Of a DNA stretch of 64,000 bases, positions 1-7,694 are shown in pieces. The stretch lies in NCBI GenBank assembly GCA_031551515.1, contig JAVBNL010000018.1, positions 1-64,000 of the forward strand. The letters run 5' to 3'. Below the pieces are notes generated by a model. The model did no database searches. It worked only from the letters and a program-made list of their open reading frames with translations, and had not been told where the DNA came from. Every line of letters starts with the position of its first letter. The first letter of the stretch is position 1. Source of the DNA: FLUQ01 sp031551515. Its GTDB lineage: Bacteria > Desulfobacterota > Desulfovibrionia > Desulfovibrionales > Desulfovibrionaceae. The position numbers and the translations under genes were made by a program.

Positions 1-34
1 CGGGAAACCCTTTTTTATAAAAAAGGGTTTCCCG
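1..34. terminator. Perfect palindrome, probable bidirectional terminator
   Basis: Two perfect 16-bp arms around a 2-base centre, each arm ending in a run of six T or A. The layout, a GC-containing stem flanked by T-tracts on both strands, is that of a rho-independent terminator working in both directions. It lies 11 bases past the recD2 stop codon and so should end that minus-strand gene. The left edge touches the window start, so the stem could be longer. Confidence 0.75.
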
Positions 35-45
35 CCCCCGGTTCA

Positions 46-2322
46 TCACGCCACTCCCAGCGCCAACCTATGCGCCAGCCAGGTGTGGCGTTTGAGCATT
101 TTGTTGTTGGCCACGGCCATATGCACGGCGCGGGCGGACCCCACAAGCACCACCAGGCGGCGGCCCCGGGTGACGCCGGTATAGAGCAGGTTGCGCTGAA
201 GAAGCATGTAATGCTGCGTCAAAATGGGCAGCACCACGGCCGGGTATTCCGACCCCTGCGATTTGTGCACGGATATGGCGTATGCGGGCACGATCTCGTC
301 CAACTCGTCCCAGGCGTAGATGACGTTGCGGTCGTCAAAGCGCACGGTTATTTCGCGGTCTTCCATATCCAGGTGGGCGATGCGGCCGATATCGCCGTTG
401 AACACATCTTTGTCGTAGTTGTTGCGTATCTGCATGACCTTGTCCCCGGCCCTGAACTGGCGGTCGCCGCGTTGCAGCTTGCGCGTTTCAAGGTTCAGGG
501 CGGCTTGCAGTTTCGCGTTCAGATTGGCGGACCCGGCGGACCCTTTGTGCATGGGGGTCAGCACCTGGATGTCGTCCAGCGGGTGCAGGCCGAAGCGGCG
601 GGGGATATGGTCGCGCACCAGGCCCACGATAAGGTCGGCCACTTTTTCCGGGTCTTCCTGGCGGATGAAGTACAAATCGGAAAGCCGCCCCTCCGGGTTG
701 GCCATGCTGGGGGCTTCGCCGTGGTTGATGCGGTGGGCGTTGATGATGATTTCGCTTTCCGCCGCCTGGCGGAAGACTTCGGTCAGCTCCACCACGGGCA
801 CGGCGTTGGAGGCGATGATGTCGCGCAAGACGTTGCCCGGCCCCACGGAAGGCAGCTGGTTCACGTCGCCCACAAAAACGACGGTCGCGCCCAGGGGCAC
901 GGCCTTCATCAGGTGGTACATGAGCAGCGTATCCATCATGGAGGCTTCGTCAATGACCAGCAGCGTGCAGGCGAGAGGGTTGTCTTCGTTCCTGGCGAAG
1001 CCGTCTTCGCGGGGGCTGTATTCAAGCAGGCGGTGGATGGTTTTGGCTTCCACCCCGCTGGTTTCGGCCAGGCGCTTGGCCGCGCGGCCCGTGGGCGCTG
1101 CCAGCAGAATGCGGGCCTTTTTCGCGGCGAACACGCGAATGACCGCGTTGATGACCGTGGTTTTGCCCGTGCCCGGCCCGCCGGTGATGACCAGAGCCTT
1201 GCGCACGATGGCCGCGCGCACGGCTTCTTCCTGCTCCGGCGCGAGAGTTATGGGCAGCGAAGCTATGGCTTTGGCCACGGCCTCTTCGCCGTCGTCAAAG
1301 CGCACGGCTTTGGGCGAACGCAAAATGCGCCGCAAATAATAGGCGATGCCCGCTTCGCAGTGGTGGTAACGGCCCAGGTACACGCCGGTGTGCACGGTGA
1401 TGGTGTCGTCTTCCGGGTCGATGTCCGCGGGGGTTGTGCCGGGCTCTCCGTGCAGATCTTCCAGCACGATGCGCTCTTCCGCCTCAAGCCGGGCCAGAGA
1501 ACGCTCCGCCAGGGCGGGTTCTATGTTCAGGGCGTCCGCCGTGGCCGCCACCAGCGCGTCTTTGGGGTAATAAACGTGGCCTTCGTCCGCCATGCGGGTG
1601 AGGGTGTAGAGCACCCCGGCCTCGGCCCGCAGTTCCGAATCAGGCGCGAAACCCAGCTTCATGGCCACGGCGTCCGCGGTCAGAAAGCCGATGCCGTGAA
1701 TGTCCATGGCCAGGCGGTAGGGATTTTCGCGCACCACCTCAAGCGAATCCGCCCCGTATTGGCGATAGATGCGCACCGCGTACGAAGTGGAAACCCCGTG
1801 CGGCTGCAAAAACATGATCAGGTCGCGTATGCCTTTGTGTTCCGCCCAGGCCTGTTTGATGGCTTCAAGGGTTTTTACGCCGATGCCGGGCACGGAAAGC
1901 AGCCGGTCAGGGGTTTCATCCAGCACGCTGAAGGTGGCTTCGCCGAACGTTTCCACAATGCGGCCGGCCATGGAATAGCGCACTCCCTTGATCAGCCCGG
2001 ACCCGAGATAATGGCGTATGCCCTCGGCGCTGGCGGGCAGCAGGCACTGGTATTCTTCCATCTGGAACTGGTCGCCGAATTTCGGGTGGCTGGTCCAGCG
2101 GCCTTTGACCAGCAGGGCTTCGCCGGGCCGAGGGTCGGCCATGGCGCCGACCACGGTGACCTGGTCCGCCTTGCCCGCCACTTTCAACCGCAGCACGGTA
2201 TAGCCGTTTTCGGCGTTGTGAAAAACCACGCGGTCGAGCGAGCCGCGCAGTTCCTGCTGCGGCGTCAGCAAAGACAGGGGCGTGGTTTTTCCGGGCGCGG
2301 ATGTGGGGCGGCGTTTGTGCAT
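46..2322 (-). CDS. recD2: RecD2-type ATP-dependent DNA helicase
   Basis: SF1B 5'-3' DNA helicase of the RecD2/YrrC group, used in DNA repair outside the RecBCD complex. With the start chosen here it is 758 residues, the usual length. A helix-hairpin-helix stretch (PGIGVKTLEAIK) sits near residue 142, Walker A (GGPGTGKTT) near 378, the DEAS Walker B (LLVIDEASMMD) follows, and the C-terminal UvrD-like motif HKSQGSEYPAV is near 680. The open frame continues upstream to 2484, but that extension has no RecD2 character and would collide with the divergent cupin promoter. The ATG at 2322 (MHKRRPTS) is therefore preferred, although its ribosome binding site is weak. The perfect palindrome at 1-34 terminates it. 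Confidence 0.93.
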   Translation of the reverse strand: MHKRRPTSAPGKTTPLSLLTPQQELRGSLDRVVFHNAENGYTVLRLKVAGKADQVTVVGAMADPRPGEALLVKGRWTSHPKFGDQFQMEEYQCLLPASAEGIRHYLGSGLIKGVRYSMAGRIVETFGEATFSVLDETPDRLLSVPGIGVKTLEAIKQAWAEHKGIRDLIMFLQPHGVSTSYAVRIYRQYGADSLEVVRENPYRLAMDIHGIGFLTADAVAMKLGFAPDSELRAEAGVLYTLTRMADEGHVYYPKDALVAATADALNIEPALAERSLARLEAEERIVLEDLHGEPGTTPADIDPEDDTITVHTGVYLGRYHHCEAGIAYYLRRILRSPKAVRFDDGEEAVAKAIASLPITLAPEQEEAVRAAIVRKALVITGGPGTGKTTVINAVIRVFAAKKARILLAAPTGRAAKRLAETSGVEAKTIHRLLEYSPREDGFARNEDNPLACTLLVIDEASMMDTLLMYHLMKAVPLGATVVFVGDVNQLPSVGPGNVLRDIIASNAVPVVELTEVFRQAAESEIIINAHRINHGEAPSMANPEGRLSDLYFIRQEDPEKVADLIVGLVRDHIPRRFGLHPLDDIQVLTPMHKGSAGSANLNAKLQAALNLETRKLQRGDRQFRAGDKVMQIRNNYDKDVFNGDIGRIAHLDMEDREITVRFDDRNVIYAWDELDEIVPAYAISVHKSQGSEYPAVVLPILTQHYMLLQRNLLYTGVTRGRRLVVLVGSARAVHMAVANNKMLKRHTWLAHRLALGVA

Positions 2323-2483
2323 ATGGTTCGGGGCGGCAATGCCGGGTTCAGCGTGAAGGCAACAAGGTAGCGGAGAACAGTCTGAAACGCAAATGGAGCC
2401 ACTACCAAAGTGGGCCGTGTCCGTGCTATGCCAAAAGCGGAACTGAAGAACGGCGCGTAGCGCCTCAGAACCGGGAGTTGCCA

Positions 2484-2837
2484 ATGGAAGAACGCGAGGC
2501 CTCTGACGGCTATGTGACGAAAGATCAGAGCTTCATCCGCGAGCTGCTGCATCCGGATTTCGTGCCGGGGCTGGGCATGAGCCTGGCGGAGGCGGTGGTG
2601 GAGCAAGGAAGGGAGACGGCGGAGCACGGCCATCCCCATTTCGACGAGATCTATTACGGCCTGGAAGGCGAAGGGATTTTGCACATCAACGGCATGCCCC
2701 ATGAATTCGGTCCCGGCCGTTTTTACCTGCTGCCCAAAGGTTCGCGCCATTATCTGCAAGCGGCGACGCGCCTGCGTTTGCTGTGCATGTGTTGTCCTGG
2801 CTACACCCACGAGGGAACGCAATTGACGTCCAAATAA
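2484..2837 (+). CDS. Small cupin-domain protein
   Basis: A 117-residue single-domain cupin. The first cupin motif is visible as HGHPHFDEIYYGLEGEG and the second as GRFYLLPKGSRHYLQA, giving the His/Glu set that normally binds one metal ion. GGGAG lies 8 bases before the ATG at 2484, which decides the start over the longer open frame. It is divergent from recD2, with about 160 bases between the two starts. Small cupins of this kind include isomerases, dioxygenases and sugar-binding regulators; the sequence alone does not choose between them. Confidence 0.8.
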   Translation: MEEREASDGYVTKDQSFIRELLHPDFVPGLGMSLAEAVVEQGRETAEHGHPHFDEIYYGLEGEGILHINGMPHEFGPGRFYLLPKGSRHYLQAATRLRLLCMCCPGYTHEGTQLTSK

Positions 2838-2841
2838 ATAT

Positions 2842-3651
2842 TTATTTGGAAACAGCGCCCGCGTCTAACAATGCGTCCGCGTTGGTCAGTAATTGCTCCA
2901 TTTCCGCGTCCGAAAGCCCCAGGCGCCGTTGCTGCGCGGGGACCTCTTCCGCCGGGTCATACAGCGGGTAGTCGCTGCCGAACAACACGCGCTCTCTGGG
3001 GTGTTTCCGCAAAATGGCGCGCAGTTCGGGTTGGGGCAGGTTGCGGGTGTTGGAGGTATCCAGCCAGATATCTTTTCCGGCCAGCGCTTCAAGCGCCGCC
3101 TTGCCGTTCGCGTAGCCGCCCATGTGCGCCGCGATGAAGCGAATTTTGGGAAAACGATCGATAAGCGTGCGCAGTTTATACGGGCTGGCGGGGTTTTTCT
3201 CCAGCGGCGGCTCGCACCCCACATGGCACATGACGGTAAAGCGCGCGCCAATCGCTTCCATAATGGGAAACAGCCTGGGATCGTCAAAGGCCAGACTTTG
3301 GAAGTTGGGGTGCAGTTTGATGCCGCGTATGCCCGCCTTTTCCAGGCGGTCCAGTTCTTCCGGCCAGCGGGGGCAGCCCGGGTGCACCGTGCCGAAGGGG
3401 ATGAGGCGCGGCGATGATGCGGATTGACCGCGCAGCAGCGCGACGGCGAAATTGTTGGCCGCGATGACCTGGTCGCCGGAAATGGCCGCGATGTGCGCGG
3501 CGGCGCGTTCTATGCCCGCCTTCGCCAGACGGGGCAAAAGGTCTTCAAGAACGCCCGTGCCGACGGGGGCGAAGCCCACGGCCGCGATGCGGGCCAGGGC
3601 TTTGGCCGCAACTTTCGGGTGAAAGATGTGGGTGTGGATGTCGGTACGCAC
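2842..3651 (-). CDS. TIM-barrel amidohydrolase family protein
   Basis: Metal-dependent hydrolase of the amidohydrolase_2 type, 269 residues. The metal-binding DIHTH lies at residues 4-8, GIKLHPNFQ and a central HVG supply further histidines, and GSDYPLYDP near the C-terminus carries the conserved Asp. The GTG start at 3651 shares its first base with the TAG stop of the upstream thioesterase (TAGTG), so the two genes are probably translationally coupled. The open frame extends to 3801, but that part only shadows the thioesterase. Substrate is unknown; the family includes decarboxylases and hydrolases of cyclic or aromatic acids. Confidence 0.82.
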   Translation of the reverse strand: MRTDIHTHIFHPKVAAKALARIAAVGFAPVGTGVLEDLLPRLAKAGIERAAAHIAAISGDQVIAANNFAVALLRGQSASSPRLIPFGTVHPGCPRWPEELDRLEKAGIRGIKLHPNFQSLAFDDPRLFPIMEAIGARFTVMCHVGCEPPLEKNPASPYKLRTLIDRFPKIRFIAAHMGGYANGKAALEALAGKDIWLDTSNTRNLPQPELRAILRKHPRERVLFGSDYPLYDPAEEVPAQQRRLGLSDAEMEQLLTNADALLDAGAVSK

Positions 3652-4067
3652 TACGACAACAAGGCTTTGAGCCAATCCGGTATGGAAACCGGCTTGCCCG
3701 TTGCGTTTACGCAGGCGTGCTGGGTCATGCCCTCGGCCAGTTTTTTCGTCTTGGTCTCGTCGTACAGGGTGTAGCTGAAAGTCACGGAAGCGCGGCCCCA
3801 CTCGGAAATGCTCACCCGCACGTACAACAGGTCGTCATAGCGGGCCGGGCTGCGGTACCGGCAGGAAGCTTCGCGCACGGGCAGGAAGTAGCCGCGCTTT
3901 TCCACTTCGCTGTACGACACCCCGCGCGAACGGATCAGCTCGCTCCGGGCGCGTTCAAACAGATGCAGGTATTCGGCGTAATATAAAACGCCCATGGTGT
4001 CGGTCTCGCCATACGACACTCGGTGGGCCAGCCAAACTTCGGCGGGGGGTGCGGTATCGGTGTTCAT
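3651..4067 (-). CDS. Acyl-CoA thioesterase, YbgC/4HBT hot-dog family
   Basis: A 138-residue hot-dog fold thioesterase. The YbgC signature YGETDTMGVLYYAEYL is near residues 19-34, with D23 at the catalytic position. Such enzymes hydrolyse short acyl-CoA or aromatic-CoA thioesters in the cytoplasm. GGAGAGCAC precedes the ATG at 4067. It is the first gene of a two-gene unit with the overlapping amidohydrolase. The start codon lies within the long upstream extension of the divergent mltA frame, so the real mltA start at 4184 leaves a normal intergenic gap. Confidence 0.85.
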   Translation of the reverse strand: MNTDTAPPAEVWLAHRVSYGETDTMGVLYYAEYLHLFERARSELIRSRGVSYSEVEKRGYFLPVREASCRYRSPARYDDLLYVRVSISEWGRASVTFSYTLYDETKTKKLAEGMTQHACVNATGKPVSIPDWLKALLS

Positions 4068-4183
4068 GTGCTCTCCGTTGTTGCCAAAAAAGTCCGGGCA
4101 GGGTAGGCAAACCCTGCGAACCGCCGCAAGACGGCCGGTTTTTTAGCTACTCCAACTCTGAGCAAAAGCCAAGGCGTGAAGCT

Positions 4184-5371
4184 ATGATACGGATACAGTA
4201 CAGATCGTTGGCGGCATTCGCCGCGCTGGGGGCGCTTTTGCTCCTGGCCGGTTGCGGCAAGCAGGTGTTGTCCGGCGGAAAAGGCCCTGACGGCGGATCT
4301 AACGGTCAGTCGGGGCGCATACCGCCCATAGCGCTGTTCGTGCCGCTGGGCGAGGTTTGTTCTTTGCCCGTCGCGCAGGATGAGGCGGTAAAACTGGCCC
4401 GGCAGCTGGCCCCTGCCCGGCAAGGGCTTTCTTCGTGGCGGGATATGGATTTCGCCGTCAGCCAAAGCCTGGCCTATGCGGGCGGCAAAAACCCCGCCAC
4501 AGCGGCCATAACCCGTCCCGGCCTGACCGTGACCTGGGGCCAGATGGCCCAGTCGCTCACCCTTCTCCGCTCGCTTTTGCCGCAGCTGGATGGCGACCCG
4601 GCGCTGCTGGCCCGGCATTTTCGCTGGCTGCGGCTGGGGCCTGACTTTTCGTTCACCGGCTATTACGAACCCACCCTCAAAGCCAGCCGCACCCCCACCC
4701 GCCATTTGAGCTACGCATTGTATCGCATGCCGCCGGATCTGCGTTCCGGCGTGCCCTATCACAGCAGAAACGCCATTGACCGCCGGGGCGCGTTGCGCGG
4801 CAAGGGGCTGGAAATAGCCTATGTGGATGAGACGGACGCTTTTTTTCTGCACGTGCAGGGTTCCGGCCGCCTGCAATTTCCTGACGGCTCGGTCACGCAC
4901 GTGCTGTACGCGGGCAAGAACAACCAGAAATACGTGTCTTTGGGCCGGGTGATGAAAGAACGCGGCCTTTTGCCCGAAGACGGCGTGAACATGCGGGCCA
5001 TACGCGAATATCTGGCCGCCCACCCCGGCGAGCGCGCGGAACTGTTTGACGAAAACCCCAGCTACGTCTTTTTTCGCGAGGCATCCGCCGGACCCATCGG
5101 CAGCATGGGCCGCCCGCTGACCCCCTGGGTCAGCCTGGCGGTTGATAGAAATACCGTGCCGCAAGGCGCGCTGACCATGATCCTTGCACCTTTGCCGGGC
5201 CCTGACGGGCAGCATACCAGGCCCTTTCCGGCCCTGACCCTGCCGCAAGACGCGGGCGGGGCCATCAAGGGCTATCGCATGGATCTTTTCTGCGGAGCGG
5301 GGGACGAGGCCGCGCACGTGGCCGGGCACCTGGATACAAAAGGCGCGGTATATTTGCTGCTGCCCAAATAA
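4184..5371 (+). CDS. mltA: Membrane-bound lytic murein transglycosylase A (lipoprotein)
   Basis: Lytic transglycosylase that cleaves the MurNAc-GlcNAc bond of peptidoglycan with formation of 1,6-anhydroMurNAc, anchored in the outer membrane. The protein has 395 residues: a signal peptide with lipobox LLAGC ending near residue 22, the MltA domain (FTGYYEPTL, YRMPPDL), and a C-terminal 3D domain (YRMDLFCGAGDEA) in which D367 matches the catalytic aspartate of the family. The ATG at 4184 starts a clean signal peptide, whereas the upstream frame extension does not. It is a single gene, divergent from the thioesterase. Confidence 0.93.
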   Translation: MIRIQYRSLAAFAALGALLLLAGCGKQVLSGGKGPDGGSNGQSGRIPPIALFVPLGEVCSLPVAQDEAVKLARQLAPARQGLSSWRDMDFAVSQSLAYAGGKNPATAAITRPGLTVTWGQMAQSLTLLRSLLPQLDGDPALLARHFRWLRLGPDFSFTGYYEPTLKASRTPTRHLSYALYRMPPDLRSGVPYHSRNAIDRRGALRGKGLEIAYVDETDAFFLHVQGSGRLQFPDGSVTHVLYAGKNNQKYVSLGRVMKERGLLPEDGVNMRAIREYLAAHPGERAELFDENPSYVFFREASAGPIGSMGRPLTPWVSLAVDRNTVPQGALTMILAPLPGPDGQHTRPFPALTLPQDAGGAIKGYRMDLFCGAGDEAAHVAGHLDTKGAVYLLLPK

Positions 5372-5456
5372 AAGATTTCACCCCAAATGCGCCGCCAAAA
5401 AATAAGGCCAGCGATGCATATCACCAGCCTTATAATAAGCGTGCTTTACCTATAAA

Positions 5457-5687
5457 CTACATGGTTTTTTCAGCGGGAGCTTTTTTGCCCTTCGCTTTCT
5501 TGGCGGGGGCTTTCTTTTCTTTTTTCACGGCTTGATCGCCGTTGTCCGCCTTGGCTTTTTTAGCGGATTTTTTACGTTCCACTTTCTTTTCCGTTTTGGC
5601 CGGGGAACCGGCTTCGGCGGCGAAAGAAGCGACAGGGAAAGCTAAAGCGCACGCCAGAACCAGGGACAGCCAAAAAGAAGCTTTCAT
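5457..5687 (-). CDS. Small exported Lys/Ala-rich protein
   Basis: A 76-residue product with a typical signal peptide (MKASFWLSLVLACALAFPVASFAA) followed by about 50 residues dominated by Lys, Ala, Glu and Pro, with repeated KKAK/APAKKAK words. GGAG lies 10 bases before the ATG. A mature peptide this basic and low in complexity is expected to be disordered and to bind polyanions in the periplasm. I do not recognise a family and propose no function. It is convergent with mltA; the 85-base gap holds only a weak stem (ATAAGGC/GCCTTAT). Confidence 0.7.
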   Translation of the reverse strand: MKASFWLSLVLACALAFPVASFAAEAGSPAKTEKKVERKKSAKKAKADNGDQAVKKEKKAPAKKAKGKKAPAEKTM

Positions 5688-5963
5688 ACAGGTAACTCCA
5701 TACCTTTGTTAAAGTTGCACCGGCACATTGCCGATGCTGAATCAGCATTTACGCCTGTGATTACCGGAAAGCAAGAGGGCCGGGCTTGTTTTGGAAAATA
5801 TTTTTATATTGTAAATTCATCTAGATACGTATTTTCGAAAAAAACGCGAAATCATGTCAACTATGCTGAGCCTATGCTGAGCCTCTGCTAAGCCTATGCC
5901 CAGCCTGAACACCCCAAAAAACCGGGTCTATACTGCTTCCAAACCACAATGGAGGACGACAGT
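5688..5963. other. AT-rich intergenic region with an 11-bp tandem repeat
   Basis: This 276-base gap separates the exported Lys-rich gene from the phage-type endolysin gene. It is clearly richer in A and T than its surroundings. It contains four head-to-tail copies of an 11-bp unit (consensus TATGCTGAGCC) at 5862-5905, just upstream of the endolysin gene. A short open frame on the plus strand (5706-5891) has no ribosome binding site or protein-like composition. The region probably holds the divergent promoters of both flanking genes. Confidence 0.5.
5862..5905. repeat. Four tandem copies of an 11-bp unit
   Basis: Consecutive units read TATGCTGAGCC, TATGCTGAGCC, TCTGCTAAGCC and TATGCCCAGCC. 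The first two are identical and the others differ by two bases each. The array ends 58 bases before the endolysin start, where a promoter or operator would be expected. The period of 11 is close to one helical turn, so the copies present the same face of the DNA. Confidence 0.8.
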
Positions 5964-6425
5964 ATGGACGAACGGCTTCTTTTGCAACTCAAGCGGCACG
6001 AAGGCCGCAAGCGCGACGGCGCGGGAAATCACCGCGCCTACAGGTGTTCCGCCGGCGCGCTGACCATCGGCTATGGGCACAACCTGGATGTGAACCCGGT
6101 GCCCGGCATTTCAGCGGAATCAAAACTGACGGAAAATGAGGCGGAAGCCCTGCTGGCGGCGGATGCCGCCGTGGCGGCCGATGCGGTGGACCGCCTGCTG
6201 CCCTGGACGGAGGCCCTAACACCGCCGCGCCGCGCGGTGCTGGTGAACATGGCTTTCAACCTGGGCATCAACGGGCTGCTGGGTTTCGCGGGCACTTTGG
6301 GCAGCGTGAAACGGGGCGACTTCAAAGACGCCGCCCGGCGCATGCTGACCAGCAAATGGGCCTCGCAGGTGGGCTATCGCGCCAAGGAGCTTTCGAAACA
6401 AATGGAAACGGGGGAATGGCAATGA
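5964..6425 (+). CDS. Phage-type endolysin, GH24 lysozyme family
   Basis: Muramidase that degrades peptidoglycan for phage release. The 153-residue protein has the T4/P22-type lysozyme core: E13 in RHEG is the catalytic Glu, followed by GALTIGYGHN with the conserved Thr, and a helical C-terminal half. There is no signal peptide, so export would rely on the holin next door. GGAGG at 5951-5955 lies 8 bases before the ATG at 5964; the in-frame ATG at 5949 overlaps that site and is rejected. The last 18 bases of the gene recur at 6563-6580, just in front of the holin gene. Confidence 0.88.
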   Translation: MDERLLLQLKRHEGRKRDGAGNHRAYRCSAGALTIGYGHNLDVNPVPGISAESKLTENEAEALLAADAAVAADAVDRLLPWTEALTPPRRAVLVNMAFNLGINGLLGFAGTLGSVKRGDFKDAARRMLTSKWASQVGYRAKELSKQMETGEWQ

Positions 6426-6580
6426 AGGCGACACACTATACCTCCGGAGGAGGCTGGCGGGCGCAGCCCGGCCAGCCGCGCGGCAGTGCTTCGAGCGACA
6501 AGGCGGGCGCGACCCGGCTTTGCCGGGCGCGCATCTGTAACGCCGCAGGAGCGGAAGCAATCACGGGGGAATGGCAATGA
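6408..6580. repeat. 18-bp direct repeats bracketing a 137-bp hairpin-rich insert
   Basis: The bases ACGGGGGAATGGCAATGA occur at 6408-6425, as the end of the endolysin gene, and again at 6563-6580, covering the holin ribosome binding site and start. Between them lie two strong hairpins, GGCTGGC...GCCAGCC and GCGCG.CCCGGC...GCCGGG.GCGC. The arrangement looks like a REP/BIME-like insertion with a target duplication, or a tandem duplication. A 52-codon frame from 6422 to 6580 ends in the same TGEWQ as the endolysin. It overlaps the endolysin end in ATGA fashion and could be translated, but its content is mostly hairpin sequence. Confidence 0.6.
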
Positions 6581-6879
6581 GTCTCAACCCCGTCAGCGCA
6601 ATCGCGGATCTTATCGGCAAGGCTTTTGACCGCATCTTTCCCGACCGCTCGAAAATCAACGAAGCCCAAAGCCGCATCAACGAGGCGGAGGTGGCCGGTT
6701 CCGGCCCCTCCGTGCTCAAGAACTGGCGCGGTTTTCTGGGCTGGGTGCTTTCCCTGGTCTTCGCCTTTGAGGTGGTGGGCCGGGCGATCATCGTCACTTA
6801 CTGGCCGCAAGTGAAGCTGCCGCCTTCCATGCTGAAGGAAGTGCTGACCCTGCTTTTGGGCATGCTGGGCCTTTCGTGA
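6577..6879 (+). CDS. Phage holin, 3TM (GTA-type) family
   Basis: A 100-residue membrane protein resembling the 'holin of 3TMs' group used for endolysin release by phages and gene-transfer agents. After an amphipathic N-terminal part with an acidic-basic helix (KINEAQSRINEAE), it has a hydrophobic segment near 50-72 and another near 80-100. GGGGGA at 6565-6570 gives proper spacing to the ATG at 6577 and none to the in-frame ATG at 6571, so 6577 is chosen. It directly follows the endolysin and its duplicated tail. Confidence 0.75.
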   Translation: MSLNPVSAIADLIGKAFDRIFPDRSKINEAQSRINEAEVAGSGPSVLKNWRGFLGWVLSLVFAFEVVGRAIIVTYWPQVKLPPSMLKEVLTLLLGMLGLS

Positions 6880-6907
6880 CCTTTTTTCATGGCATCAGGA
6901 GGAAACC

Positions 6908-7195
6908 ATGACGGATAACGACTTTCAGTGCGTGGTGCTGCGGCGCTTCGACCGCCTGGACAAGCGCATGTCGCACATAGAGCAGGTCAACGCGGCCATG
7001 CGCGCCGCGCTGACCGAGCGCTGCCGCGCGCGGGGCGAAAGCCTGGCCGCGCATGAAGAGCGCTTGCAGGGCTTGGAAGAGGCGGAACACCGCCGCCGGG
7101 GCGGCCTGGCGGTTATGGCGGGCCTTGGCGCGTTGGCCGGGGCGTTGGGGGCGGTGCTTTCGAAGCTGCTGCCGCTGGGGAGGTATCATGGCTAA
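6908..7195 (+). CDS. XhlA-like phage lysis accessory protein
   Basis: A 95-residue protein with an N-terminal coiled coil (RRFDRLDKRMSHIEQVN; EERLQGLEEAEHRRR) and one C-terminal hydrophobic helix (GGLAVMAGLGALAGALGAV). This arrangement is typical of the haemolysin XhlA family, which works with holins in cell lysis. A strong AGGAGG sits 7 bases before the ATG. The end overlaps the start of the next gene by 8 bases, indicating one transcript. The family assignment rests on architecture and position rather than on a conserved motif. Confidence 0.55.
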   Translation: MTDNDFQCVVLRRFDRLDKRMSHIEQVNAAMRAALTERCRARGESLAAHEERLQGLEEAEHRRRGGLAVMAGLGALAGALGAVLSKLLPLGRYHG

Positions 7196-7694
7196 AAAGT
7201 GCGTGAATTTTGAGGATGTGTCCGCAAAGAATTCGGATTCGGCCCAGGACACGGGGCCGAATCTGAGTCAGGTGGAAACAACCACTAATATGGGGGCAAG
7301 GGGGCTAAGCCCCCTTGCGGGGTGTGGGGCAGCGCCCCATTCTCTTCCTGATCCGCCCAGCCCGGAAAACCTGGCCGCGCTGGCCCGGCTGCACGGCCCG
7401 CTGTGCCTGGACGCCCTTGCGGATGAAGCGCGCAGCGGTTCCGGCGCGTCACGGGTTTCCGCCGCCAAGGTCATTCTGGAACACGGTTTCGGCAAAGCGG
7501 GCAAGGTCACAACGGTTGCGGATGACGGCGCATTACCCGGCCTGCCGCCCCTGCCCGACACCCTGCGCGGCCTGTTGGAAACACTGTACGGCCCGGCGGA
7601 AACGGCTCCGGAAGCCGCGCCTTTGGCGGAGGATGCCCAGAAAAGCCCGGCCGAGGCGGAAAATGTGAAAAGTGAGGAGGATGGCAATGCTTAG
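7188..7694 (+). CDS. Probable terminase small-subunit-like protein with captured repeat
   Basis: A 168-residue protein immediately upstream of the large terminase. The central segment SRVSAAKVILEHGFGKAGK matches the 'AA..ILd.GyGKa' motif common in phage small terminase-like proteins, which recognise viral DNA for packaging. The start at 7188 overlaps the previous gene, with AGG a few bases upstream. Residues from about 35 to 51 are encoded by a GGGG/CCCC-rich palindromic element that also occurs in an intergenic gap at 60943, so this stretch is probably an inserted repeat and not part of the ancestral fold. The tail is acidic and disordered-looking. Confidence 0.55.
   Translation: MAKKCVNFEDVSAKNSDSAQDTGPNLSQVETTTNMGARGLSPLAGCGAAPHSLPDPPSPENLAALARLHGPLCLDALADEARSGSGASRVSAAKVILEHGFGKAGKVTTVADDGALPGLPPLPDTLRGLLETLYGPAETAPEAAPLAEDAQKSPAEAENVKSEEDGNA
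7291..7340. repeat. GC-rich palindromic element, copy 1, inside a coding region
   Basis: Two hairpins in succession: GGGGGCAAGGGGGCT/AGCCCCCTTGC, then GGGGC/GCCCC. The same order of blocks (CAAGGG, CCCTTGCGGGGT, GGGGCAGCGCCCC) appears on the opposite strand at 60943-61000. It lies in frame in the small terminase-like gene and adds about 17 residues rich in Gly, Ala and Pro. Confidence 0.75.

Noticed and set aside
70..2370. A 766-codon open frame on the plus strand opposite recD2
   Set aside because: It is the mirror of a well-conserved helicase in GC-rich DNA. The translation is rich in Gly, His and Val without domains and has no ribosome binding site. The same applies to long antisense frames at 17387-18649, 39021-40466 and 62346-63914.
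2340..2480. A possible eighth copy of the dispersed hairpin element between recD2 and the cupin gene
   Set aside because: CCACTACCAAAGTGG forms a small hairpin and GCAAA words are present, but the arms do not pair and the common centre is not recognisable.
5706..5891. A 61-codon open frame upstream of the endolysin gene
   Set aside because: It has no ribosome binding site or recognisable protein features, and its end runs into the 11-bp tandem repeat.
5862..5905. CRISPR array
   Set aside because: The unit is 11 bp with no spacers, and no cas genes are in the window.
6408..6580. Phage attachment site formed by the 18-bp direct repeats
   Set aside because: The repeats are 155 bases apart within a single operon, and there is no integrase or tRNA gene. 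They bracket an insert, not a prophage.
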